A stretch of DNA of 64,000 nucleotides. Source: Dicyema japonicum (Eukaryota > Dicyemida > Rhombozoa > Dicyemidae). The stretch is from NCBI GenBank assembly GCA_011109175.1, contig RDEW01000008.1, positions 470,369-534,368 of the forward strand, in the 5' to 3' direction. Every line of letters begins with the position of its first letter. Position 1 is the stretch's first letter. The translations under genes and the position numbers were made by a program. The notes below the pieces were generated by a model. It was not told the origin of the DNA. It did not search any database and saw nothing but the letters and a program-made list of their open reading frames with translations. Positions 22,291 to 32,158 of the stretch are shown here, one piece after another.

Positions 22291-22920
22291 TTCTTGTTGC
22301 ACATGCTTATTCACGTCCTATGCCATAGGGTAAGTGCGTATAATAAAACATTTTATCTATGGCTCATTGAGTGTAAAGAGAATCACCTTAAATGACTTTA
22401 ATTAGTTGTTTGTCTTGTTTTTGTTTAAAAGTTTAATACATAAAATTAGAGATTATACTATAATCATGAGTGATGGTCACAAATAGAAAAAATAAGAATT
22501 GTGCTGAAATGATTCAGTCACACATTTGATTGAATGGTAAGAATATAGTAAATATCCTAATTATCATTTAATTTTAACAGATAAACTCAAAAAACAGATA
22601 AGATAGCATACTATTATAATTTATGGTCATCACGTGATATTTTTTTATTTTTTTGGATGTACAATTTAGATATAAGATCTGGTAAGTAATGTGAATTTAA
22701 ATATAACTTTTCTGTAAATAAAAAATCAAGGATGATTTCAATTTATGATAAAATATTTTTTTACATTTTAAACATAATTCCAACGAGTTTTAGACCGCCT
22801 TTATATCATGTAAAATTAGAGTACTCTTATAACTGACAGAAAATATAAGAAAATTGGTTAAAAAACTACAAAAATAAATTTTTAAATTAATTAATAAATT
22901 AGTTAAATGCTAAACGAAAT
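22291..22920. other. intergenic, nothing recognised
   Basis: Strongly AT-rich, no coding frame or repeat recognised. Confidence 0.4.
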
Positions 22921-22924
22921 GTAA

Positions 22925-25152
22925 CTAAATTAGTTATTAGAAATCGAGATCATAAACGAAACTTCTGAGCATATCCAAGCACGCTTCAGGTTGATCCATT
23001 GGGACCATATGACCTGCGTTTCTTACGAGAACCTGATAGACATTTCCAGCACTTCTAACATACCCATTGACTCTTCCGGATTTTGAATACCAAATTTTCT
23101 GTTGAGCATTAACAAAGTCTTGTTTGTTATTCCAATCAAGTTTCTCTTAAAAATGCGGATGTTAGAGGAAAGGGAACAATCACATCAAATTGTCCAGTGT
23201 AAAAGAGTGTCTGATTATTTAAATATAAGTACTTTATATCCCTCATTTATGATTTTCCGGATAACAGGGGCAGATGTATTTGTAATATCAGCATATAGAG
23301 CGTTATAGACCGGTTCTGAAAGAATTCTGAAAGAGAGATTCCCTGCGTGAAGTCGTCGTGAGTTTCTATTCACAAAGTCATTATATGGCGAATATGGTAA
23401 ATCCTAAACGTAAAATAAGTATTTACTGAGTCAGCATAGTAGTCATAGTAATCAGTAAGCCCTGTCAAGTTGTAAAAAAGAGAAAATATTTTATCGAAGG
23501 TCTCAAAATATAAAAGACAAATACATCAGTGGCATAGGTAAAATTTCCATTTTCGACATATTCACGAAGCATATCGCGATATTCATCAAACTTTGCAATT
23601 TGATTATCGAATATGAGTCCAATTCTGTTTAAAAATGTCCCATAATCATTCATCTAAAAATATTTTAAACTAAAACATTGTAAGGATCAGAATATCCATT
23701 CCCAATGGCCATTCCCATTAGGTTCATTGGAGTTGGATTGTTTTGGTTGGACTGATGGATTGCATTAACCATTGCAGGGACATATTTCCCAGCATAGGAT
23801 TCACCAGTAATATAAAGTGGGTTCGGTATCAAATTTGGGAATAGCTGATAAAATTGTTGCATAAATCTAATCTATTAAATTTCTGATAAAATACTTTGTC
23901 AAATAGTAACCAACATCATCCTCGTTTGTCAGATAACATTCTTCCTTAGAAAAACTAAATCCAGTTCCAACCTAAATAATAAAAAATAGAAATACTGGAT
24001 TGTCTATATAAAGTACAGAATATTCGTCAGTCCATGGCTGAGTCCTTGAAATTACTAAAATAATATTTAATTTTGACAATTATTCTCAGAGTCAATGTTG
24101 TAAGGTCCATTTTCGACTAGTAGACCGAAAAGTGAGGAACCTCCGGGACCACCTTGCAACCAAACTAGTAAAGGTGCTGCCGTATTTCCATTCTTAAAAA
24201 TGATTTCATCAAATCTACTTGTGCGGGGAAATACCAAAAGAACATATTCCTGACACAATCGTCACTTACTCTGATAAATCCAGAGTAACTTTCAATGTTT
24301 CCAACAAATGGGTTGACTCTGCTTAACTCTCTTGCCAGCTCAGCATCTCCCCTATTCAAATAGTCTGTAATTATGAGTGGTTCATCTTCATTCACTTTTG
24401 GTCTATTGGGTTTATTTAAATGATAGATATATCCAACACCAAATATCGTTATGATTACAATGAGTGGATTCATTTTTTGTTATTTCAGTTCAAAATAATT
24501 TATTAATTTTTTGGCTTTGCAAATTAAATTTTTATTTTAAAATTAGATAATATATTTGACAATTTTAATGAAAATAGTTATCTCGTATTTTTAGTGGATA
24601 AAGTTTTTTTGTTGAGCTTGTGCAGTCGCTCTAAAACACTGTATCTGGAAAACATGGTATTAATGGACTAGAAACACGTATACTTCCACAGTGGATGGTT
24701 TAATAAGAAACCTGAGGAAATTAAAAACTTTTATAATAATAATCTGTCACCTGTCTACGATGAATTTCCACACTCAGCATTAATATTGATTGCGGGAGAT
24801 ATAAACGCGAAAGCGGCCACGCAGAAGAAGAAGAAACCTGCCAGGAACCATATTGGCTAACTTCTGTCATGTAAACGACCTATTCTTCTGCAACATTGCT
24901 ATTAAAGATCAGTAAATCGATTCATCATCGAAAGAAACTCCTTCCAGACAACAAAAAATTTCATCATGAACTGCAGGCATTGAGCACGTAATGAGAGTTA
25001 CCTCTCATGATCGCAATCCCGATGTTCTGGAAAAGCCATTGTGTCATTCTAGGCTTCTTCTTCCTAGCTCCGCATGCAATCCGATTTCCTGATAAACTCA
25101 GACGTGATCGGAACAATAATAACAGAAGTCTCAACGAAGATAGGCTGGAAAG
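22925..25152. repeat. direct segmental duplication, unit 2
   Basis: Second copy of the 18530-20760 block. It includes carboxypeptidase copy 3 and, at 24690-25152 (+), a LINE-B endonuclease piece (AGDINAKA near 24800) that ends at the duplication edge, where unit 1 continues into a longer LINE-B. Confidence 0.8.
22937..24473 (-). pseudogene. serine carboxypeptidase (S10, CPVL-like), copy 3, one frameshift
   Basis: The best-preserved copy. ATG at 24473; exon 1 (24473-24219) encodes 85 residues with an N-terminal hydrophobic anchor and ends FFWYFPAQ. A 26-bp intron (24193-24218) leads to NGNTAAPLLVWLQGGPGGSS. Later junctions use 22-28 bp introns: before ISRTQPWTDEYSV, inside DNP|VGTGFSF, before FMQQFYQLF, after DPYN, before TFDKIFSLFYNL, after YYADS, and after NEGYK. 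The catalytic Ser (GESYAGKY), Asp (GQFDVIVP) and His (AGHMVPMDQ) motifs are intact, and the ending MLRSFVYDLDF is present. One extra base near 23141-23148 (CTTTCT region, after SAFLR) shifts the frame between the Asp and His motifs. Whether this is decay or a sequencing indel cannot be told here; if it is an error this would be the functional gene. Confidence 0.85.
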
Positions 25153-26110
25153 CGGATATTTTAAAATCAGACTTTTATGTAATAAAACATTTTTTCTTAA
25201 TTTTGATAATATTGATGTTTTTGGTTATTCGTAATGATTTTCTCTTTTTGTAATTGAGTAAAATTATCTAGTGTAAATTCTTACCTCTTATAATTTCATA
25301 TTTTTCAACACTTTTATTTATTTTTTAAATCAATATTCATAGACCAATTATCTGAACGATGAACTATGCAGTTCCTGTCAGTGGTCCCTTTCATCAACAA
25401 CAAACATCTAAAAATACACTCAAAACTCTGCTCTAAGAATAATTACTAATACCACATCAACTGACCACTACACTGAGAATCAAAATTTCTCATAATTAGG
25501 TACCATTTCACTGTGCTCATCAACACAAGTGTAAAACGTCAGGACATCCAACTCATTGCCTTTAAGTTTCCACAAACAAAAAGAGAATTATTCCTACCCT
25601 TGGTGATCGAATTCGGATTCTTCAACCATCCTAGAGACTAAGTCTTCATTTCACGTCTGAAAATTATCCACGATTGAATTTCCACAAATTCCATCAAAAG
25701 CCTTGATACCAACAAACTTCTTTTATCACATTGATTGACGTTCCTATCTGAATAGAATTGTGCAATAGTCCTCTCCACTTTACTCATCATTCCTTCTTGA
25801 CGACCATACCATTTCTCATTCAAAATGAGAATATTATCATCCAAAATGGTACAGTGTCATTCACAATGAGAATAGTGTCAATAAAAATGAGGATGTCTAA
25901 GTCAGTGGCTAGACATCTCAATGCTTGAATGTATATCCTAAAAAATGTCTTTTTGAAAAGCGATTAAAAAAATTGACTGATCAAGTGAATAATGCGTTTG
26001 TGCTTCTATTGCTGAGTACGGACTGAGAATACTTGATGGGTTAGTTCACAATGCAACTCTTTGTAGTAAGTTTGTTGCAGGAATTCAGACTCATTTAAAG
26101 TGACAATGTC
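25153..26110. other. no recognised gene; one short open frame
   Basis: AT-rich. A minus frame at 25638-25844 (KVERTIAQFYSDRN ... LLMEFVEIQSWIIF) is open for 68 codons without a recognised motif. A small tandem repeat is listed separately. Confidence 0.3.
25821..25898 (+). repeat. short imperfect tandem repeat (~20-21 bp unit)
   Basis: Three to four imperfect units beginning CAAAATGAGAATATT..., CAAAATGGTACAGTG..., CACAATGAGAATAGTG..., AAAAATGAGGATG. Too few and too diverged to suggest a function. Confidence 0.6.
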
Positions 26111-26113
26111 CCA

Positions 26114-26440
26114 TTAGAATGGGAAATAGTATAGAATACCTCTTATCCGATCCCACCTCCAAGTTCTCACAAAACCAAATACGTCTACTAGATCTCCAGG
26201 AGCTACCGCTCTAGGATGTGATATTCTGTCTCCTTTACTAGAATAGACTGAGGGTAAATAAAATAATAAATGATGAGGAATATAACGACTCTTACTTATT
26301 AATTGGAATATTTTGATAATAAATCCGCTGCTATCATCCGGTTTCCGCTGCTGAAGATTCGACAAATAGGAAGTACCACGGCATTAGGAGCCGGTTCGCT
26401 TTCCAGTCGATCTCCGTTGAGACTTCTAGCGTTATTGGCC
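26114..26440 (-). other. unidentified coding-like fragment next to LINE-B debris
   Basis: The frame at 26114-26365 includes SHPRAVAPGDLVDVFGFVR, faintly like the PGD.V...G loop of MCM/OB-fold proteins, but nothing else of such a protein is seen. Just upstream (26370-26440) the minus strand reads ARSLNGDRLESEP, close to NRSLNEDRLESG in the LINE-B copy at 25.1 kb, so at least part is LINE-B derived. Confidence 0.25.
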
Positions 26441-26599
26441 CGAGCAGGTGTTAGTTTATCAGGTTAATGGGGCAGCTTACAGATGAGCCTAGATTGACAC
26501 GATGGTCACCACTATAAAAATTTTAAATCGAATCATCAAAAATTTAATAAGTCAATAAAGTCAATTTAGGTCAAAATTTATAAAGTCAAAAAAATCTCC

Positions 26600-27457
26600 C
26601 TAGTAAAACAGCCATATAAGGTAGTTGATGAATGATTTGACAAAATAATTTCTCTTGACTAACAAGACTACGAATGTGAGGAAGATAACCGTAAGAGGGT
26701 ACAAAAATAGTCTCTTATGCCTCACAAACTTGAGTTCTAAAATACAAACAAGGTACAACGTTGAATTCCCAATGAAATTTGGTAAAAGTAGAAAAATAGA
26801 CCACCCAATATAGGAAAGAGACAAAATTCTGTGCAGAAACAAAACGGGGGATCGTAAATGCAACCAACCAAAGAAAAGAGGTTATAAACAATATTGAAAA
26901 GCAAATAGCCGTTGAAATGAAGGTCGAGGATATATCCCCACTCCACCACCTCATTGAAGGGAGGGACAATCATAAAATTGTTGATAAAATACCATAAATA
27001 ATAATAAAAAAACAAACCAAAGAATCGTGGAAAAGCAAAATCCCACTATGAAGAGATTAAAAACTAATTTGGTGAAAATATTTTGAATTATAGTATCCAA
27101 CGTAAAATAACAAAATAAATTTTAGAAGAAAAAAAATACTAAAGTTTGAGAAAATATTACCCATGGTAAGGCCGATAATGTGTACAAGAAAAGACGGGTC
27201 GTCACGTGCCCAATATCCCTTTGCTTCTGTGAAATAATAAAGTCAATTATTACTTTTTCTGAAGTAAAAATGTGTATATCTATAAATTTGATAGTAGGAA
27301 AGGCAAACACTCTTTTAGGGTTCACAATAAGCCAGAAGGTCTGCCATCTAGCGTACCCCATGTCCATTTGATTAACATTTATGAGTCGCCTGAAGTACTG
27401 AGAAACTTTAGTAGCACCATCTACTGTTTTTGTCCCACCTAACACTGAAGTCTTCAT
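26600..27457 (-). CDS. UNC50: UNC50 family Golgi membrane protein
   Basis: UNC-50 is a conserved multi-pass Golgi protein needed for trafficking of some receptors. ATG at 27457. Exon 1 (27457-27309) encodes YFRRLINVNQMDMGYARWQ and ends in NPKRV. Exon 2 (27279-27254) and exon 3 (27226-27161) give YTHFYFRKK|AKGYWARDDPSFLVHIIGL, the family's RVY...ARDDP block. A later exon carries WYFINNF ... VEWGYILDLHFNGY, the conserved VEWGY(A/I)xDxHxN segment, followed by hydrophobic segments. After a 23-bp intron (26737-26759) come QLKFVRHKRLFLYPLTVIF and a stop at 26600. Introns 1 and 2 are 29 and 27 bp. The junction between 27160 and about 27050 is unresolved: the two readable frames differ by one base near a T/TTA run, so an extra intron or an indel lies there. 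Family assignment is strong. Confidence 0.87.
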
Positions 27458-27865
27458 TAAATTCAAATAATTAGAATATTTAATTTTTTAATTTTTATTG
27501 GCAAAATGTTAAAATTTATTAATATTGCGAGTTTTCTAAGTGTCATAAGTGCCTAACAAAATCCATATTGCCTATATTCAATAAAGAACTTCCTACAGAG
27601 CAAACGACAGGACGTCCTCTCCTGACCTTACGCTTGCTTGCCCCTATCCCGCATCAGAAACTTGAGGGTTCTTCCTTTTCATTTATACAAACCCAAGAAT
27701 AACGTCTGAAGTTATATACGGTCGATTTGAAACCCGAACAGTCAAAGACTCAAGACATTTTTCAGACTGATACATCTCCTGTGTGTCTTTTTAAAAATTC
27801 TAGAAAAGCTCATTTTTGATCAGATTAAAACTTACCTCCCTATGTATCCTTCCAACATGGATTTT
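27458..27865. other. 5' flank of UNC50, nothing else recognised
   Basis: AT-rich to mixed; no coding frame or repeat recognised. Confidence 0.4.
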
Positions 27866-27867
27866 AA

Positions 27868-27990
27868 CTAAAAAGCCACGACGCACGTGAGACCCGGTGG
27901 CTTCTTCAGTTTATCTCTGTTGCAATCGTAAGAGGCAACGACGTCGATAATGTCGGTGGGGTTCACTTTAGATGGTTGGCTGTGTTATTT
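27868..27990 (+). mobile_element. LINE-A 3' end fragment
   Basis: Reads KSHDARETRWLLQFISVAIV, then RGNDVDNVGGVHF. This is the same C-terminal block that ends the LINE-A copy at 62.5 kb and is found alone at 40.65 kb. 5'-truncated. Confidence 0.75.
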
Positions 27991-28034
27991 ATTTAATAAC
28001 CCCGAGAAGGGAACACCAAGAAAGAAGGAGTAAA

Positions 28035-28560
28035 CCAACTAATTAAGTGATCCCGGTACACCTCAAAAGGATCGAGAGGTTTTTATTATGTTTCCAGAGT
28101 ACCCACGGTTTCCTCTACCGACGACGATCATATTTCATTAAAATTTGAAGAGGGGTGGGTTTTTCCCCAATTTACTGTTTTTGAGGCTTCTAGTCTTGAA
28201 CGACTTGTTTCGTGACCACACAAACTGATGAAACCGAAGCCGTTGTTTTCTATTGAGGAGTGGTCAAGCATTGGAGGAAAGATCGGCAGGTAGATTAGTT
28301 AGACGTACAAATTTGGCTGTTAAAGAATGGATCTTGTACAAATTTTATATTGAAACTCCATGAGCCCATAAGGCACAAGCATACTCAACCGTCGGTTTTA
28401 AAAGTTGATCGTACAAAACGAAAGCGCATTCCCGTGAAGGCCTGGACTTTGAGAATGATTTCATTTTATTCAGTTTCCTAAACTCTTTTCATAACGTTCT
28501 TCACGTGTTGAGAAAATGTCATCAAAGGGTCAAAAGTCACTCCCTGACTATGTTAATTTA
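28035..28560 (-). mobile_element. LINE-C 3' fragment
   Basis: Left edge CTAATTAAGTGATCCCGG is the inverted LINE-C 3' end. Reading leftwards from 28560, the frame gives VTFDPLMTFSQHVKNV, the RT thumb block also seen in other LINE-C copies (LGVxFDxxMxFSxHV). Broken by stops. Confidence 0.7.
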
Positions 28561-28925
28561 ATTACATTATTGATTCTTTTACTTTAAAAAATGAAGTATT
28601 AAATTCTATCGAAATAAAATTCAATTCCCATTTACTTTTTTTTTATTTTAATATTTTCATTAAATCTTCTAATTGATGTAATCGGGACAACATCTTCGTT
28701 TTCAACGTTCTCAAGAAGATCCTTTTCAATTTCGCTTAACTTTTATGCTATTTTATTCTTGTTTAGGAGTTTCACTTTAGTAGTTTCTTCATGGATGAGT
28801 ATCTCATTATCATTAATTAATGATGTTATTTTTTCTTCATCTATTGCATTTTTCAGAATAATTTATAGTCATAAATTATTCGATTTCAATCGGATCTGAA
28901 TATCCGTATTAGATAACATTTCTTA
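28561..28925. other. no recognised gene
   Basis: AT-rich spacer between two LINE-C fragments in opposite orientations. Confidence 0.35.
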
Positions 28926-28929
28926 TGTT

Positions 28930-29570
28930 CAAATTTACTAAAGGTGTGCCGATTTTTTTCAACCTATTCATGGCGGACATCTCCACTCCAGACTTCGAAA
29001 TGATATTATTCTAATTTATGCCGACGATATCGTCATTGCGTCACGCGATCAGGACATCCAGATTGCCACTTCGAAATTGCAAGAAAATCTGGACCGTATT
29101 GACAAATGGCTATCGAAGAATCTCCTAACTGCCAGCAGTGAAAAGTCAGTCACAACCCTACTTACTTCAGACAAGAGACTGAGAAGACGGACGGTCGAAC
29201 TGAAAGCAAACAATGAAGCTATTTCTTTCAGAAAATCCCAAAGGATCCTTGGGGTGGCTTTTGACATGCATATGTCATTCTCTCCCCATGTTGAAAACGC
29301 AATTACGAAATGAGAAAAGAAAACTAATGTTCTGAAATGCCTCACAGGCTTATGGAAGATCGGAAAGCATTTTGTTTTGAGTACTGTTTATAAACAATTC
29401 ACTGAACCATGCATCTTTATGTATGTGGTATATGAGGTCCACTCATCTCTTGGACGAATGTCTTGAAGACCGAGGCTAGCCGAAGAAGAGCCTCCAAAAT
29501 CAAGGAACGCTGGATTTCTGGAGAACTCCAGCAAATTTCGGAATTGGCAAATTTCCACTAAAATTAGAAT
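28930..29570 (+). mobile_element. LINE-C reverse transcriptase fragment
   Basis: FFNLFMADISTP, then after a frameshift LIYADDIVIASRDQDIQIA (near 29015-29070). An open stretch (29077-29313) follows with WLSKNLLTASSEKS and RILGVAFDMHMSFSPHVENA, then remnants of the C-terminal region. It parallels the copy at 54.3-56.0 kb. Confidence 0.82.
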
Positions 29571-29784
29571 ATTTCTTTAAAAAATGGCAAATCTGAGAAT
29601 TGGCAAATTTAAGAGAGTGCTGTATTTGGATTACAAACTTCTTAACGGATGGAGAAGGATAATTCACATTCGAAATCTGTTACTAAATTTCTTCCACTGG
29701 GATCCTACCATTTTTTCAACCTCTTTTTGATCGATATGCCCTTCCATACCAGAGACAACACTCTGGTTCTCGCTTATGCAACAT

Positions 29785-30123
29785 TCACTTGGGCCCTATA
29801 AAAGTTCTTCTCGCCACTAATTCAAACTCCTTTGGAGAATTTGTTAGGAGAACGGGAGCTCTATTGACATCCCCAAAATTCCGAAGTGTTTGTATATACA
29901 GGTTCTCATGATGAACAGCAGAAAAGATGAGACGGCTGCTTAAGCAGGCCAGGATCACCTGACGATCACGTATTCCCTTTAATTTGTCTTTGATTCTTTG
30001 TTTTAAATAAATAAAATAGGATTCTGAGTCGAATCTCGCTTTTTTGCATTCAGGCTGAAGGTTGCACACATCTACGATCCTTCTTATTTTGATGAGTGAG
30101 TCCATCCGAGGTGAATACCTCAC
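29785..30123 (-). other. unidentified 112-codon open frame
   Basis: Contains YFIYLKQRIKDKLKGIRDRQ and HHENLYIQTLRNFGDVNRAP. No family recognised and no clear intron structure. It sits among LINE debris and abuts a SINE-1 3' piece, so it may be an unassigned part of a mobile element or a small host gene. Confidence 0.3.
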
Positions 30124-30170
30124 ATCGGAACCGAATTGTCTTTAGTGCCTCACATGCAAGAAAAAGTTAA
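30100..30170 (+). mobile_element. SINE-1 3' piece
   Basis: Carries the ATCGGAACCGAATTGTCT ... CTCACATGCAAGAAAAAG pattern of the SINE-1 3' region (compare 37.7 and 42.0 kb). 5'-truncated. Confidence 0.5.
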
Positions 30171-30515
30171 AAGCAGGAATACTAGGTTCTCCTATATAAC
30201 CGGTTCCTTAATTCCACGGTTGAGTATGCTATCAGCATTTAATTTAAAATTAAAAAAAACTCAACTTGGCATTGACCCATACAAAGGGTCGGATACCTCT
30301 TTTTTGCTGAGTTCATCATTAATTAAAAAAATGGAGTCAGTTTCCTATAATTTAATTGATCGTCATTATAAGAACCCAAATCCGCAAGTTCTGCAATAAG
30401 TTCACACTCTGCAAACTATCCCAAAGAAGAACAGTGTAATCTCCCGTCAGCGGTGAGGACACTCGAGTAACACGAGGGTATATTGCTTCTATCATAAAGA
30501 ATACAGGATCATTTA
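30171..30515. other. short open frame, nothing recognised
   Basis: A plus frame at 30136-30399 overlaps the SINE piece; its residues (LIPRLSMLSAFNLKLKKT ...) show no known motif. Confidence 0.25.
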
Positions 30516-30519
30516 ATTA

Positions 30520-32158
30520 GTCTAGGGTTCTGCTTTTGTTGTGCTTTTTGCTATACGTTCTGCCAGTTTTCTTTATGCAGCTTTTCTATGCTTTCGTAGT
30601 TCATCGAGGTCGTCTGCTGTTTTCATTTTTCCACCGACTTGATCCAGTTAGAGATTAATCTAAGTTTTCTGTTGTCCATAAAAGTTTTAAATTTCATTTG
30701 ATCGACGAAATCTTCCACAATGAGTTACACGGTATCGCCACATAATAAGAATATGTTAAAAAAGTCACCAGCGAGATTCTATCACTTCCCCACTTATAGC
30801 CCCGTTCCTACATAGCTCGTTAAGAGTCCCGTTTTTTATTTCTTCGGCCAGTAGATGCTTATTTTTTAGCTGATTTATGTGAAATCTTTCGAGTCTCTTA
30901 AGATCTGCTTTGGACGTTCCCACGTTCGTTATTTGTACAGTAAAATCGGTTATACGAACACACTAAATAAAAATATCCGAAGATTTAGAAAGAAGTACTT
31001 TCTGTCCGACCAAATTCTTCACATCTTTTTCATTATACAAGTTAACAGTATTTTTGAATAATGTCCTCAGTATCCCCCAGAAGCGAGTTGAGCTGTTTAT
31101 GGACCTCCACTTAACATCAATCCGCATAAGAATCCGTTCAATCGATATCAGGTCAGTTTTTTCTCTGTTAATTTTCAATGACTATCCAAAATATCCGTAG
31201 CTTTATTCACAAATGAATTAAATCGTAGCCAGCGATAGCTCCAAACGATATCAACGGTAAACCTTTCCCGTCTAAATCCACTTTGACTAGGCAATAAGTA
31301 TAGATCAACAAAATTTGATATCCGACAGTATTATCCCATCTAAAATGTCAACTGGACAGTGAGTCTTAATATTCTGTTGAACACAAAAAATATTGTTGAC
31401 AGTCTTTCAGTAATTTTCCACAATATTATCGAAACCAAGGGTTCTGTTATTATTCAAGCACCAGAGATTTTCAAGAATTCCGGAATCCTAGACTTTCCTA
31501 TAACATGAATGAGGTAAGATTAAATTATTTGTTAAAGAGATCGGTTATAAGGTCGGTGGAGCGTTTAGTGTCCAATTCTGTATTTTTAAATTGTCTTAGT
31601 TGATTCTCGGTTGAGTTGTCGCGCAACTATGAAAAAGTATCTCAATTTTCAGCACTATCGCCCAGAAAGTTCCACCATGATTGAGGTACTCTGTTCCTGA
31701 TGTAGAAGTGCATTTTATTTCAGCTTTAACAATCTCTTGACTGATAGATAATTCATTGACCGTGCAGTTGTTTACACTTTGTATTCTCATTTATATTGCT
31801 ATCAAGGGTCGCATCAGATTCTTTGGCTGCTGACATTATAGTTTGAGCGATCTATCACCATGATATGAGATTTTCCATCTATAGAGACTTCATATTCACT
31901 TATTTTCCTCTTGTATCTGTCAAGAAGAACTGCATTATTTTTTAGTTCTTTAGTCCCGCTATCAGAAATAGCACGGTTCACATAGTTTATTCCATAAAAC
32001 CTTTGGAGTCTACCGACTACAATCCTGTGATCCTTATTCATCAATGTTCCTCCATATAATCGGGAGTAGTCTTTTGAACATCTGTTTACACATATATAGT
32101 CAATTTGGTTGAAAATATTTATTTCCTCTACATTTCTATTCTTTCTGTGGTCAAATCA
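30520..32158 (-). mobile_element. LINE-B fragments (linker and RT tail), degenerate
   Basis: From 32158 leftwards: VEEINIFNQIDYIC (the end of the endonuclease domain), then a linker open at 31814-32044 (DHRIVVGRLQRFYGINYVNR). Then NREKTDLISIERI (near 31160), the SSTRFWGILRTLFKN and PILLYK thumb blocks, and a tail ending near 30520. The RT core itself is mostly lost. It lies head to head with the next LINE-B. Confidence 0.7.

Noticed and set aside
25821-25898. CRISPR-like or satellite array
   Set aside because: Only three to four imperfect ~20-bp units with no spacer structure, in a eukaryotic context.
26114-26365. Possible MCM-type OB-fold fragment (PGDLVDVFGFV)
   Set aside because: No Walker or zinc motifs nearby, and the adjoining sequence is LINE-B-like; kept only as unidentified.
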